A stretch of 5,413 bases of DNA from JBOHSA01 sp050732995 (lineage in GTDB: Bacteria > Gemmatimonadota > Gemmatimonadetes > Gemmatimonadales > GWC2-71-9): assembly GCA_050732995.1 (NCBI GenBank), contig JBOHSA010000178.1:1-5413 (forward strand). Direction: 5' to 3'. Positions 1-5,413 of this stretch are shown piece after piece. The notes below the pieces were generated by a model, which had not been told where the DNA came from, made no database searches, and was given only the letters and a program-made list of their open reading frames with translations. The position numbers and the translations under genes were made by a program. Positions within the stretch are counted from its first letter, which is position 1. Each line of letters opens with the position of its first letter.

Positions 1-1040
1 CTCGTCACCTCGGTCGGCGCGTCGACGGTGACGGCCCCGGTACGCGGGGGCGGCGGCCGGCGCTGGCCCGGGCGCTGCCCCGGCTTGGGGGCGGCGACCG
101 GCTGCTCGGGCCACACCGCCGTGGCGAACTCCTCCATCGTCGGGAAGCGCTGATCGGGCTCCTTCGAGAGGCTGCGCGAAATTGCGGAGACGAGGAACTC
201 GGGAATCTCCGCGCGCTTGACGCTGGCGCGCGGCACGTCCTCGAAGATGTGCTTGTACAGGATGGTGTGGACGGAGTCGCCGGTGTAGGGCAGCTCGCCG
301 GTGATCATGCGGTAACCCACGACGCCGAGCGAATACTGATCGGCCCGGCCGTCGACCGGGGCGCCCTTCGCCTGCTCGGGGGCCATGTAGTGGGGCGTGC
401 CGATGATCATCCCAGTGCCGGTGAAGCCGCTCGCCGCCTGGAGCGCCTTGGAGATGCCGAAGTCGGTGAGCATCACGCGCCCGTCGTGGTCGAACATGAT
501 GTTCGCCGGCTTCACGTCCCGATGCACGACGCCGCGTTGATGGGCGTGTCCCAGGGCGCAGGCGGCTTCCCACATCACGCGCTGGACGTAGTCGATGGCG
601 AGCGGCTGCCGCTGCTCCAACAGGTCCTCGAGCGAGGTGCCGGCGACGTACTTCATCACGAAGTAGTTGAGGCCGCCGTCGCTCTCGACCCGGTAAATGG
701 GGATAATGTTGGTGTGGTCGAGCTTGGCCGAGGTCTTGGCCTCCTGCTGGAACCGCTTGACGACCTGCGGATCCATGGAGATGTCGGGGGGCAGGACCTT
801 GATCGCGACCTCCCGCTCCAGCGTCAGGTCGTGGGCCAGGAACACGGCGCCCATGCCACCCTTGCCGAGGAGCGACTGGAGCTGGTATTTGCCTTCGACG
901 AGGCGCTGGAGCCGGCGCATGAGCGCCTCGACGTCACCCGCCGCCGTGGCGGAGGTACCGCCGCCCGTCACGTCCGCCCCACAGGCGTAGCAGAACTTGC
1001 TCTCCGCCGGCAGCGGCGTGTGGCACTTCAGACACTCCAT
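1..1040 (-). CDS. Serine/threonine protein kinase with N-terminal zinc ribbon (3' end beyond the window)
   Basis: A Hanks-type Ser/Thr kinase, which transfers phosphate from ATP to protein Ser/Thr. I translated 346 uninterrupted codons; the frame leaves the left edge without a stop. A zinc ribbon opens the protein (C3-x2-C6 and C17-x2-C20). A short linker leads to the kinase domain at about residues 52-308: glycine loop LGKGGMGAVF (58-67), catalytic Lys in VAIK (K81), helix-C Glu E100, catalytic loop HRDVKPAN (173-180), DFG (193-195), activation segment ending GTPHYMAPEQ (214-223), helix-F Asp D234 and late Arg R298. All catalytic residues are present, so it should be active, and it is an RD kinase. 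A Pro/Arg-rich linker (about 311-333) follows; what lies beyond (membrane helix, TPR or sensor domain) is outside the window. The start is secure: the lipoprotein stop TAG is in frame 18 nt upstream, with no other start codon between. I see no clear Shine-Dalgarno, so translational coupling to the lipoprotein gene is likely. Substrates cannot be inferred. Confidence 0.96.
   Translation of the reverse strand, partial: MECLKCHTPLPAESKFCYACGADVTGGGTSATAAGDVEALMRRLQRLVEGKYQLQSLLGKGGMGAVFLAHDLTLEREVAIKVLPPDISMDPQVVKRFQQEAKTSAKLDHTNIIPIYRVESDGGLNYFVMKYVAGTSLEDLLEQRQPLAIDYVQRVMWEAACALGHAHQRGVVHRDVKPANIMFDHDGRVMLTDFGISKALQAASGFTGTGMIIGTPHYMAPEQAKGAPVDGRADQYSLGVVGYRMITGELPYTGDSVHTILYKHIFEDVPRASVKRAEIPEFLVSAISRSLSKEPDQRFPTMEEFATAVWPEQPVAAPKPGQRPGQRRPPPPRTGAVTVDAPTEVT
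978..1034 (-). other. Zinc-ribbon motif at the kinase N terminus
   Basis: This covers codons 3-21 of the kinase. Two CxxC knuckles, C3/C6 and C17/C20, are 10 residues apart, and the second is followed directly by Gly, as in zinc-ribbon domains of the 'CxxCG' type. Four cysteines in this arrangement normally bind one Zn2+. The role in kinases is unknown to me; protein-protein contact is the usual guess. Confidence 0.85.
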
Positions 1041-1058
1041 CGCTGGCGCAGTCGTAGG

Positions 1059-2777
1059 CTACCTCGGCACCACGGGGAAACCACGCGTCAGCTGCGTGAA
1101 ATCGCGCGGCTCCTGTCGAGGAATCCGATAGACCGACGGCGCAAGCGTGGCGGTGACGGTCGATGCGGGAAGAACGGGAGGGGTACAGTTGACGCCTGCC
1201 CCACCATGCACCACGCAGACCGAGTACCGCGTCGGGACCGAGGCCGCATCCACGACCCCCAGGTAGTAGTCGCCGGCCGGGAGGTTCAGCGAGAGGGTTT
1301 CGTTCGAGCCGACGGCAGTCGCGCTCCCCATCGAGGCGAAGTCGGCGGCCCGCCGCACGTAGATGTCGATGTCGGAGAAGTCGAAGCCGATGAATGGGAG
1401 CGACCGTGTCCGGATGGTCACCATGGTGTCCGCCGGCACCACGGGCGCCTGGACGCGGAAGCGATACCAGTCGATGTCGTGGGCGTTGTCGATCGTCAAC
1501 GTTGAATCGCGCCACGGCCGGAACAGCCCCACCACGATATGCTTGCCCGTGATCGAGGAGTCCGTTGAGGTGTTGAAGGTCTGGTCGGCGTACCGGCACC
1601 AGTTCTCGTTCTCCTCGAACCGGTCGGGCCCGATCCGCCGGTCCTGCGTGAAGTATCCCCGCACTACCGTCACGTTGTAGCCGCCGTCCTTGCCGTAGTT
1701 CGAGAACAGGTGCACGGCCTTCCCCGGCAACGACCGCAGGGCCATGACCGTCGTGGGCGACCGGGTCTCGCGCGACGGCGAGAAGCCCTGACCGTCGCAG
1801 ATATAGAACCGGTTGCCCGGTGAGCTGAGCCACCCCGGGGCCGAGTAATTCGTCCCGTTGAAGGACAGGGTGTCGGCAAAATACTGGAACGCCGTGTCGT
1901 CGAACACCTGAGTGTTCAAGATGATCGTCAACGCCTGCGTCGTGTCGGTCTGCGCGAAGCGGTACCAGTCGATGGCGAACGGCCCGCCGGTCACCGGATC
2001 GTACGGCTCGTAGTACAGCGCCGGATTGAAGAACACCGTGGGAAAGCCGAGGAAGCTCCGGGGCCCCCCCGGCCCATTCACGTCCACCGGCGTCGGGACA
2101 GCGTAGTTCGGCTCGTAGACGTCCTGCTCCACCACCGTCACCGAATCGGTGAGGGCCCCGATCCCGCCGAGTGCGAAATAGAACGGCCGGCCCGAGGACG
2201 CCGGATAGGGCACCCAGTACTCGGTCTGCCCCAGCCCTTCCAGGTTCCCGCTGAACGAGAACTGATCGGGGATTAGGGTTCCAAAGCCCAGGTCCAGGGC
2301 GAGGACCTGGCTGATGCGGACGCCATAGACCGTGAGCTTGCCGCCGAAGCCCATGGTCAGGGGCCGGATGCTGTCGATGATGAAGTTTTGGGCCACCCGT
2401 ACCAGGGCCGCCGCGTCGAGCGACTGCTCGAACGCCGCCGCCTTCACCCGGATGGCTTCGGTCCCCACACCGACGCCCGTGACCCGGGCTTCCCCCGCCC
2501 CCTTGTCCTCCACCAGGAGGACGCCCGGGTTATCGCTGGACCAGACGAAGTCCACGTTGCGGATCTCCGTTGAGTCACCGGTCGCCAGGCGCCGCCAGGC
2601 GCGCGCGAACGCCGATTCGACCTGACCCTGCCCGAGCACCCCTCGCGAGATCAGCGAGTCGGAGAGCGCCAGGGTGACGTAAACCTGGTCACTCTTGTCG
2701 GTTGGAAATGAGCAGGTCGCGCCGGCCAGTGCGAGTACGACAATCGCAACGCGACCCGGACGTCTCGGATACCGCAT
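1059..2777 (-). CDS. Exported multi-domain protein, probable lipoprotein, with Ig-like region and two PPC-like domains
   Basis: A 572-residue protein with an export signal: basic n-region (MRYPRRPGR), hydrophobic core (VAIVVLALAGA) and a Cys at residue 22. The Cys suggests a lipoprotein, but Thr at -1 breaks the usual [Gly/Ala/Ser]-Cys lipobox, so anchoring is uncertain. Residues about 75-128 look like a bacterial Ig-like (BIG2) fold (WSSDNP, then VTGVGVGTEAIRV). About 132-216 resembles an IPT/TIG-type beta sandwich, less surely. Two PPC-like repeats follow: DVYEPN (219-224) with AIDWYRF (268-274), then DRFEEN (385-390) with DIDWYRF (434-440), DIDIYV (469-474) and LPAGDYYLGV (499-508). PPC domains are beta-sandwich modules of secreted proteins, often at the C terminus of peptidases, but I see no peptidase domain or catalytic site. 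The ATG at 2777 is preferred over a longer form from TTG at 2843, because it places the charged residues directly before the hydrophobic core and has AAGGGA 9 nt upstream. The role is unknown; binding or a structural role outside the cytoplasm is the simplest reading. The kinase gene starts 18 nt downstream. Confidence 0.88.
   Translation of the reverse strand: MRYPRRPGRVAIVVLALAGATCSFPTDKSDQVYVTLALSDSLISRGVLGQGQVESAFARAWRRLATGDSTEIRNVDFVWSSDNPGVLLVEDKGAGEARVTGVGVGTEAIRVKAAAFEQSLDAAALVRVAQNFIIDSIRPLTMGFGGKLTVYGVRISQVLALDLGFGTLIPDQFSFSGNLEGLGQTEYWVPYPASSGRPFYFALGGIGALTDSVTVVEQDVYEPNYAVPTPVDVNGPGGPRSFLGFPTVFFNPALYYEPYDPVTGGPFAIDWYRFAQTDTTQALTIILNTQVFDDTAFQYFADTLSFNGTNYSAPGWLSSPGNRFYICDGQGFSPSRETRSPTTVMALRSLPGKAVHLFSNYGKDGGYNVTVVRGYFTQDRRIGPDRFEENENWCRYADQTFNTSTDSSITGKHIVVGLFRPWRDSTLTIDNAHDIDWYRFRVQAPVVPADTMVTIRTRSLPFIGFDFSDIDIYVRRAADFASMGSATAVGSNETLSLNLPAGDYYLGVVDAASVPTRYSVCVVHGGAGVNCTPPVLPASTVTATLAPSVYRIPRQEPRDFTQLTRGFPVVPR
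1209..1625 (-). other. Second PPC-like domain of the exported protein
   Basis: This covers residues about 385-523. It has the full order of PPC marks: an acidic opening (DRFEEN), DIDWYRF, an alternating strand ending FDFSDIDIYV, and the closing LPAGDYYLGV followed by YSVCVV. The tail after it (about 524-572) is Pro/Thr-rich with no recognised fold and ends in FPVVPR. Confidence 0.7.
1662..2123 (-). other. First PPC-like domain of the exported protein
   Basis: This covers residues about 219-372. It opens with DVYEPN, has AIDWYRF near 268-274, and closes with LPGKAVHLFSNY followed by GGYNVTVV, matching the order of marks in the second copy (DRFEEN, DIDWYRF, LPAGDYYLGV, YSVCVV). It lacks the clear DIDIYV strand of the second copy, so it looks the more diverged of the two. 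Confidence 0.6.
2583..2602. repeat. Perfect tandem duplication of a 10-bp unit
   Basis: The unit CGCCAGGCGC occurs twice back to back inside the exported-protein gene, encoding part of the Ala/Arg-rich stretch ARAWRRLATG. Ten is not a multiple of three, so gain or loss of one unit would shift the frame. As read here the frame is intact on both sides. Confidence 0.8.
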
Positions 2778-2844
2778 AGCGTAGGATCCCTTGGGGAGTG
2801 CTTCCGAAAATACCATGTGCCTCATATCGGGGCCAGACGGCAAC
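2778..2844 (-). other. 67-bp intergenic gap, possible promoter region
   Basis: This is the only sizeable non-coding gap in the window, between the DUF58 stop and the preferred start of the exported-protein gene. It is less GC-rich than its surroundings (ATATGA, TATTTT). I could not place a -35/-10 pair with good spacing, nor a stem-loop with a T-run, so neither a promoter nor a terminator is called. If the exported protein starts at TTG 2843 instead, the gap shrinks to one base. Confidence 0.35.
2787..2792 (-). promoter_or_regulatory. Ribosome binding site of the exported-protein gene
   Basis: AAGGGA lies 9 nt before the ATG at 2777. It is a moderate match to the anti-Shine-Dalgarno and, with the signal-peptide layout, supports this start over the ATGs at 2825 and 2816 and the TTG at 2843. 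Confidence 0.5.
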
Positions 2845-4266
2845 TTACAACGTCCCCCGGTGCTTCAGTTCGAAGTAGGCCGAGACCACCGCCTGGGCGG
2901 CGCGCTCGGGTGTGACGTCGATCACCAACACACCCGCCCGCCGCATGTGGCCCAAGGCGTCGTCGCGGGCACGCAACAACTCCTCGGCCGCCGCGCGTCG
3001 ATACACGTCCCGCGGAACGCGCGGCCGGAGGACGGCGACCTGATCGAGCGCCGGGTTCCGGAGCGTGACGGCGAGCGGCAGATGGCGCGGGCGCAGGGTG
3101 GCGACGTTGGCGACGAGCGCCTCCGACGCGAGCCGGTCGATCACGTCCGTGAACAGCACGGTCAGCGCGCGCTTGCGATTGCGCACTGCGAGATAGCGGA
3201 AGGCGCCGGGATAGTCGGATTCCACCAGCTTCGGCTCCACGACGGCAAGGACGTCGAGCACGCGCCGCAGCCCCAGGCGGCCCCGCCCGGGCGCGACGAA
3301 ATGCTGGACGCCGTCGGCGAACACCATGACCCCGACGTTGTCGTCGTGCTGGGCCGCGGCGTAGGCGAGCTCGAGCGCCGCCTGGACCACGTAGTCCATG
3401 CGCGCCACGCCGCCCACGTCCGCGGTCAGCAGCCGACCGGCGTCGAGCACGAGCAGCACCTGCTGGCGGCGCTCGGCCTCGTACTGGCGGGTGATCACTT
3501 TGCGGCGCCGCGCCGTCGCTTTCCAATCGATGTGCCGGACGTCGTCGCCGGGGACCCACTCGCGCAGGCTCTCGAACAGCCGCCCTTCTCCCAGCCGGCG
3601 CAGCGGGTGCATCCCGGCCTCGCGGCGCCGGACTGCTTGCGCGACGGAGGCCCGGAGCCGCATCGAGACGAGGGGCGGGTAGACGACGACGTCCCAGGGA
3701 AGGGCGATTTGCCCGCGGCGGAGACCCAGGCCGAGCGGGCCGATGCTGTCCACCACGAAGCCGCTCGTCCCGCCCTCCCCCGCCGCGCGCGCACGGCCGC
3801 GGCGCGCCGGCACCACGGGGAGCCGCTCGCGCACTGCTCCCCCCCCCGGTGGCAACGCAAGCCGCCTCGGGGGCTGGAGGCCGCCGAGGATCGCCGGGCG
3901 GTTTTCGCGCAGCCGCAGTCGAGCGCCCCCCCGTCCGCTCCGGTCGCGCCAGCGGTAGGTCACCTCGCCCGCATGCCCGAGGGACAGCGCGGGCATCGGG
4001 TCCCGGTCAACGACGATTCCTTCCCCGGGAATGGGAGCGCGCCGGGCGTCCCACCACGTCAGACCGATCAGGATGGCATCTGCCAGCAGCAACGCGTCCA
4101 ATCCCCAGTGGACCCAGTAGCCGGCGATCCCGAGCAGGGCGCCGGCGCCGGCGAGCACGAGGGCCCGACGGGTGCACAGCATTCCCGTGAGCCGGTACCA
4201 CAGGACGGCGAGGCCGACAAGGGCCGCGCCCACCGCGAACACGACTAGCCAGGCGAGCGGAGTCAT
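2845..4266 (-). CDS. DUF58 family membrane protein (vWA-like)
   Basis: A 473-residue DUF58 protein, a typical full length. Hydrophobic helices near the N terminus (about 4-24, 35-50 and 54-71) anchor it in the cytoplasmic membrane. A variable Arg/Gly-rich stretch leads to the family signature at 226-262: FESLREWVPGDD, RHIDWKATAR and RQYEAERR. A vWA-like fold follows, with the first strand LLVLDAGRLL (271-280) and LFTDVID (371-377). The metal site looks degenerate: classic MIDAS DxSxS is here D275-A-G-R-L, with both Ser positions lost, while T373-D374 could be the distal acidic ligand. DUF58 proteins commonly sit beside MoxR ATPases and are thought to be their membrane partners; the biochemical function is not established. 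The ATG lies 3 nt after the moxR stop (TAG GCG ATG) without a clear Shine-Dalgarno, so coupled translation is likely. A run of nine G in codons around residue 140 does not break the frame. Confidence 0.95.
   Translation of the reverse strand: MTPLAWLVVFAVGAALVGLAVLWYRLTGMLCTRRALVLAGAGALLGIAGYWVHWGLDALLLADAILIGLTWWDARRAPIPGEGIVVDRDPMPALSLGHAGEVTYRWRDRSGRGGARLRLRENRPAILGGLQPPRRLALPPGGGAVRERLPVVPARRGRARAAGEGGTSGFVVDSIGPLGLGLRRGQIALPWDVVVYPPLVSMRLRASVAQAVRRREAGMHPLRRLGEGRLFESLREWVPGDDVRHIDWKATARRRKVITRQYEAERRQQVLLVLDAGRLLTADVGGVARMDYVVQAALELAYAAAQHDDNVGVMVFADGVQHFVAPGRGRLGLRRVLDVLAVVEPKLVESDYPGAFRYLAVRNRKRALTVLFTDVIDRLASEALVANVATLRPRHLPLAVTLRNPALDQVAVLRPRVPRDVYRRAAAEELLRARDDALGHMRRAGVLVIDVTPERAAQAVVSAYFELKHRGTL
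3481..3591 (-). other. DUF58 signature block
   Basis: This covers residues 226-262 of the DUF58 protein. It contains the conserved R235, G240-D241-D242, R244 and I246-D247-W248, then the ATAR and RQYEAE elements. This block defines the family and makes the assignment firm; its function is not known. Confidence 0.93.
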
Positions 4267-4269
4267 CGC

Positions 4270-5226
4270 CTAGGCGGTCGGGACTTCGGTCTTGTCCAGG
4301 ATCGTCTTGAGCGCCACGTCCGCGGTGACGCCTTCCAGCTCGAGCTCGGGGGCGACGCTCACCCGGTGTCGCAACACCGCGGGTGCGAGCTGCTTCACGT
4401 CGTCGGGGATCACGAAATCGCGGTCCTCGACCAGGGCGGCGGCGCGCGCGGCTTTCAGGAGCGAGACGCCGGCGCGGGGGCTCGCGCCGAGGGTGAGCGA
4501 CGCTGCGTCCCGCGTCGCCCGGACGATCGCCGTGATATAGGCGGTGATCTGCGGCTCCACGCGGACGGCTTCGACCGTCCGGCGCAGCCGTTCCAGCCCG
4601 TCGCCGTCGGTGACCGCGGCGAGCCCGTAGGTCGCCGGCCGGTCGGCTTCAAAGCCCTCCACGTAGCGCGTGAGAATCCCCTGCTCCACTTCGGCCACGG
4701 GGTAGCCGACCTGCACCTTGAGCATGAAGCGGTCGAGCTCGGCCTCGGGCAGGGGATAGGTGCCTTCGAACTCGATGGGATTCTGAGTGGCGAAGACGGT
4801 GAACACCGGCGGCAGGGCGTGGCTCGTACCGTCGATCGTGACGGTGCGCTCCTGCATGGCCTCGAGCAGCGCCGCCTGGGTCTTGGCCGGGGCGCGGTTG
4901 ATCTCGTCCGCCAGGACGAGATCCGCGAAGATCGGCCCCCGCCGGAAGGTGAACTCCTGCGAGCCGGTCAACACGGAGAGGCCGGTGATGTCCGACGGCA
5001 TGAGGTCGGGCGTGAACTGGATGCGGTGGAAGCGGACGTTGAGCGCCAGGGCCAAGGCGCGGACCAGGAGCGTCTTCGCGGTCCCCGGCACGCCTTCGAG
5101 CAGCACATGGCCGCGGGCGAGCAGGCAGATCAGCGCTTCGCGCGTCGCGCCTTCCTGTCCCAGGACGACGCGGCGGACCGCGTCGAGAATCAGCCGCGCG
5201 TCGCGCGCGGTCGGAGCTCCTCCCAC
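4270..5226 (-). CDS. MoxR family AAA+ ATPase
   Basis: A 318-residue MoxR ATPase, close to the usual length. MoxR proteins use ATP hydrolysis as chaperone-like machines that help mature or assemble partner proteins, often ones with vWA domains. All core motifs are intact: entry segment VVLGQEGA (20-27), Walker A GVPGTAKT (45-52), Walker B LVLADEIN (103-110, with D107 and E108), sensor 1 in FATQNP (145-150), the arginine-finger region LPEAELDRF (159-167, R166) and sensor 2 in GASPRAG (247-253, R251). The C-terminal lid helices follow. The start is GTG: the frame is closed by a stop upstream and no ATG, GTG or TTG intervenes, and GGAGG sits 4 nt before it. The start overlaps the end of the preceding gene by 37 nt, and the DUF58 gene begins 3 nt after the stop, so the three form one transcription unit. 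The DUF58 product is the obvious partner. The name moxR describes the family, so no specific symbol is given. Confidence 0.96.
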   Translation of the reverse strand: MGGAPTARDARLILDAVRRVVLGQEGATREALICLLARGHVLLEGVPGTAKTLLVRALALALNVRFHRIQFTPDLMPSDITGLSVLTGSQEFTFRRGPIFADLVLADEINRAPAKTQAALLEAMQERTVTIDGTSHALPPVFTVFATQNPIEFEGTYPLPEAELDRFMLKVQVGYPVAEVEQGILTRYVEGFEADRPATYGLAAVTDGDGLERLRRTVEAVRVEPQITAYITAIVRATRDAASLTLGASPRAGVSLLKAARAAALVEDRDFVIPDDVKQLAPAVLRHRVSVAPELELEGVTADVALKTILDKTEVPTA

Positions 5227-5413
5227 ACGTCCTCCACGGCCTGGGCGGCGGCGAGCACGCGCTCCTCACCGCCCCGTTGAGTGAGCACGGATCGCAGGCG
5301 CCGGACGGCCTCGCGACCGCGCGGGGTCGCGAGGGCGCGCTCCAGCGAGACGAGCCACTGGCGGTCACCCGCTCGGCCGGCGCCCCCGCCGTCGGCCGGC
5401 GCCCGTCCGGTCC
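5190..5413 (-). CDS. C-terminal 73 residues of an unidentified protein (5' end beyond the window)
   Basis: An open frame enters from the right edge and ends at TGA (5192-5190). The readable part starts with a Gly/Ala-rich stretch (TGRAPADGGGAGRAGD) and then a charged, probably helical segment: QWLVSLERALATPRGREAVR, later AAAQAVEDVWEELRP, ending RATRG. Reasons to believe it: it is on the operon strand, it ends 37 nt inside the MoxR gene in the usual manner of coupled genes, and its residue pattern is amphipathic rather than the Arg/Pro/Ser-rich mix of shadow frames. The upstream neighbour of moxR-DUF58 is often a DUF4350 or other membrane protein of the same operon; that is a guess from context, since no domain mark remains in this tail. 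Confidence 0.65.
   Translation of the reverse strand, partial: TGRAPADGGGAGRAGDRQWLVSLERALATPRGREAVRRLRSVLTQRGGEERVLAAAQAVEDVWEELRPRATRG
5231..5235 (-). promoter_or_regulatory. Ribosome binding site of the MoxR gene
   Basis: GGAGG lies 4 nt before the GTG at 5226, slightly close but usable. It lies inside the 3' end of the preceding gene, so translation of that gene may help deliver ribosomes. A second purine-rich block (GGGAGGAG) falls inside the first codons, with no start codon at a suitable distance after it. Confidence 0.5.
5373..5404. repeat. Two direct copies of a 13-bp sequence, 19-bp period
   Basis: TCGGCCGGCGCCC occurs at 5373-5385 and 5392-5404, separated by 6 bases. It lies in the Gly/Ala-rich linker of the partial gene at the right edge. 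Each copy also holds the palindrome GGCCGGCC or GCCGGC, so local hairpins are possible. The 19-bp period is not a multiple of three. Such repeats are common in GC-rich linker DNA. Confidence 0.6.

Noticed and set aside
249..1505. 418-codon open frame on the plus strand
   Set aside because: It lies antisense to the kinase and the exported-protein gene and spans their boundary. Its product is His/Arg/Gly/Val-rich with no recognisable motif, as expected for the shadow of GC-rich genes.
934..1833. 299-codon minus-strand frame overlapping the exported-protein and kinase genes
   Set aside because: It is out of frame with both and Arg/Gly-rich without motifs, whereas the overlapped genes show PPC marks and a zinc ribbon.
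2064..2070. Run of seven C within the exported-protein gene
   Set aside because: It encodes part of an ordinary Gly/Pro-rich turn (NGPGGP) in GC-rich DNA, shorter than the nine-base run at 3839 and with no sign of a frameshift.
2778..2843. N-terminal extension of the exported protein from TTG at 2843
   Set aside because: The 22 extra residues would put a non-signal stretch before the charged n-region and hydrophobic core. The ATG at 2777 has a Shine-Dalgarno and a normal signal-peptide layout.
2778..2844. Terminator or sigma-70 promoter in the intergenic gap
   Set aside because: I found no stem-loop followed by a T-run, and TTGTAA or TTGCCG do not pair with a good -10 at 16-18 bases. Only the gap itself is recorded.
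2791..4248. 485-codon open frame on the plus strand, longer than the DUF58 gene's own product
   Set aside because: It is antisense to almost the whole DUF58 gene. The minus strand has clear family signatures, while this frame gives low-complexity His/Arg/Pro/Gly sequence.
4366..5280. 304-codon open frame on the plus strand
   Set aside because: It is antisense to the MoxR gene, which carries all AAA+ motifs. The product is of the same shadow composition with no domain marks.
4649..5368. 239-codon minus-strand frame overlapping MoxR and the partial gene
   Set aside because: It is the third minus-strand frame. It is Arg/Pro/Ser-rich and conflicts with two better supported genes.

Overview
This is a GC-rich, gene-dense window in which every supported gene reads on the minus strand. 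From right to left, in transcription order, they are: the 3' end of an unidentified gene (5190-5413), a MoxR-family AAA+ ATPase (4270-5226), a DUF58 / von Willebrand A-like membrane protein (2845-4266), a large exported protein, probably a lipoprotein, with an Ig-like region and two PPC-like repeats (1059-2777), and the N-terminal 346 codons of a serine/threonine protein kinase with an N-terminal zinc ribbon (1-1040, running off the left edge).

The base composition, the kinase that begins with a CxxC...CxxC zinc ribbon, and the lipoprotein style (a Cys followed closely by 'FPTDKSD' and then Ig-like and PPC modules) suggest a free-living environmental bacterium, with Gemmatimonadota as my best guess. 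This is inference from protein style. There is no rRNA or other marker gene here.

Spacing is tight throughout. The unidentified gene and moxR overlap by 37 nt, moxR and the DUF58 gene are 3 nt apart, and the lipoprotein and kinase genes are 18 nt apart. The only gap large enough for a promoter is the 67 bases at 2778-2844, between the DUF58 gene and the lipoprotein gene. The window could therefore be one five-gene operon, or a moxR-DUF58 operon followed by a lipoprotein-kinase pair.

MoxR with DUF58 is a well-known pair: an AAA+ chaperone-like ATPase with a membrane-anchored vWA-like partner, thought to act in maturation or assembly of other proteins or complexes. The less ordinary part is what follows: a multi-domain exported protein and then a zinc-ribbon kinase. 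A link between envelope protein maturation and phospho-signalling is possible but is suggested only by gene order. I see no tRNA, rRNA, CRISPR array, insertion sequence, attachment site or convincing terminator. No stretch over 300 bases lacks a gene.
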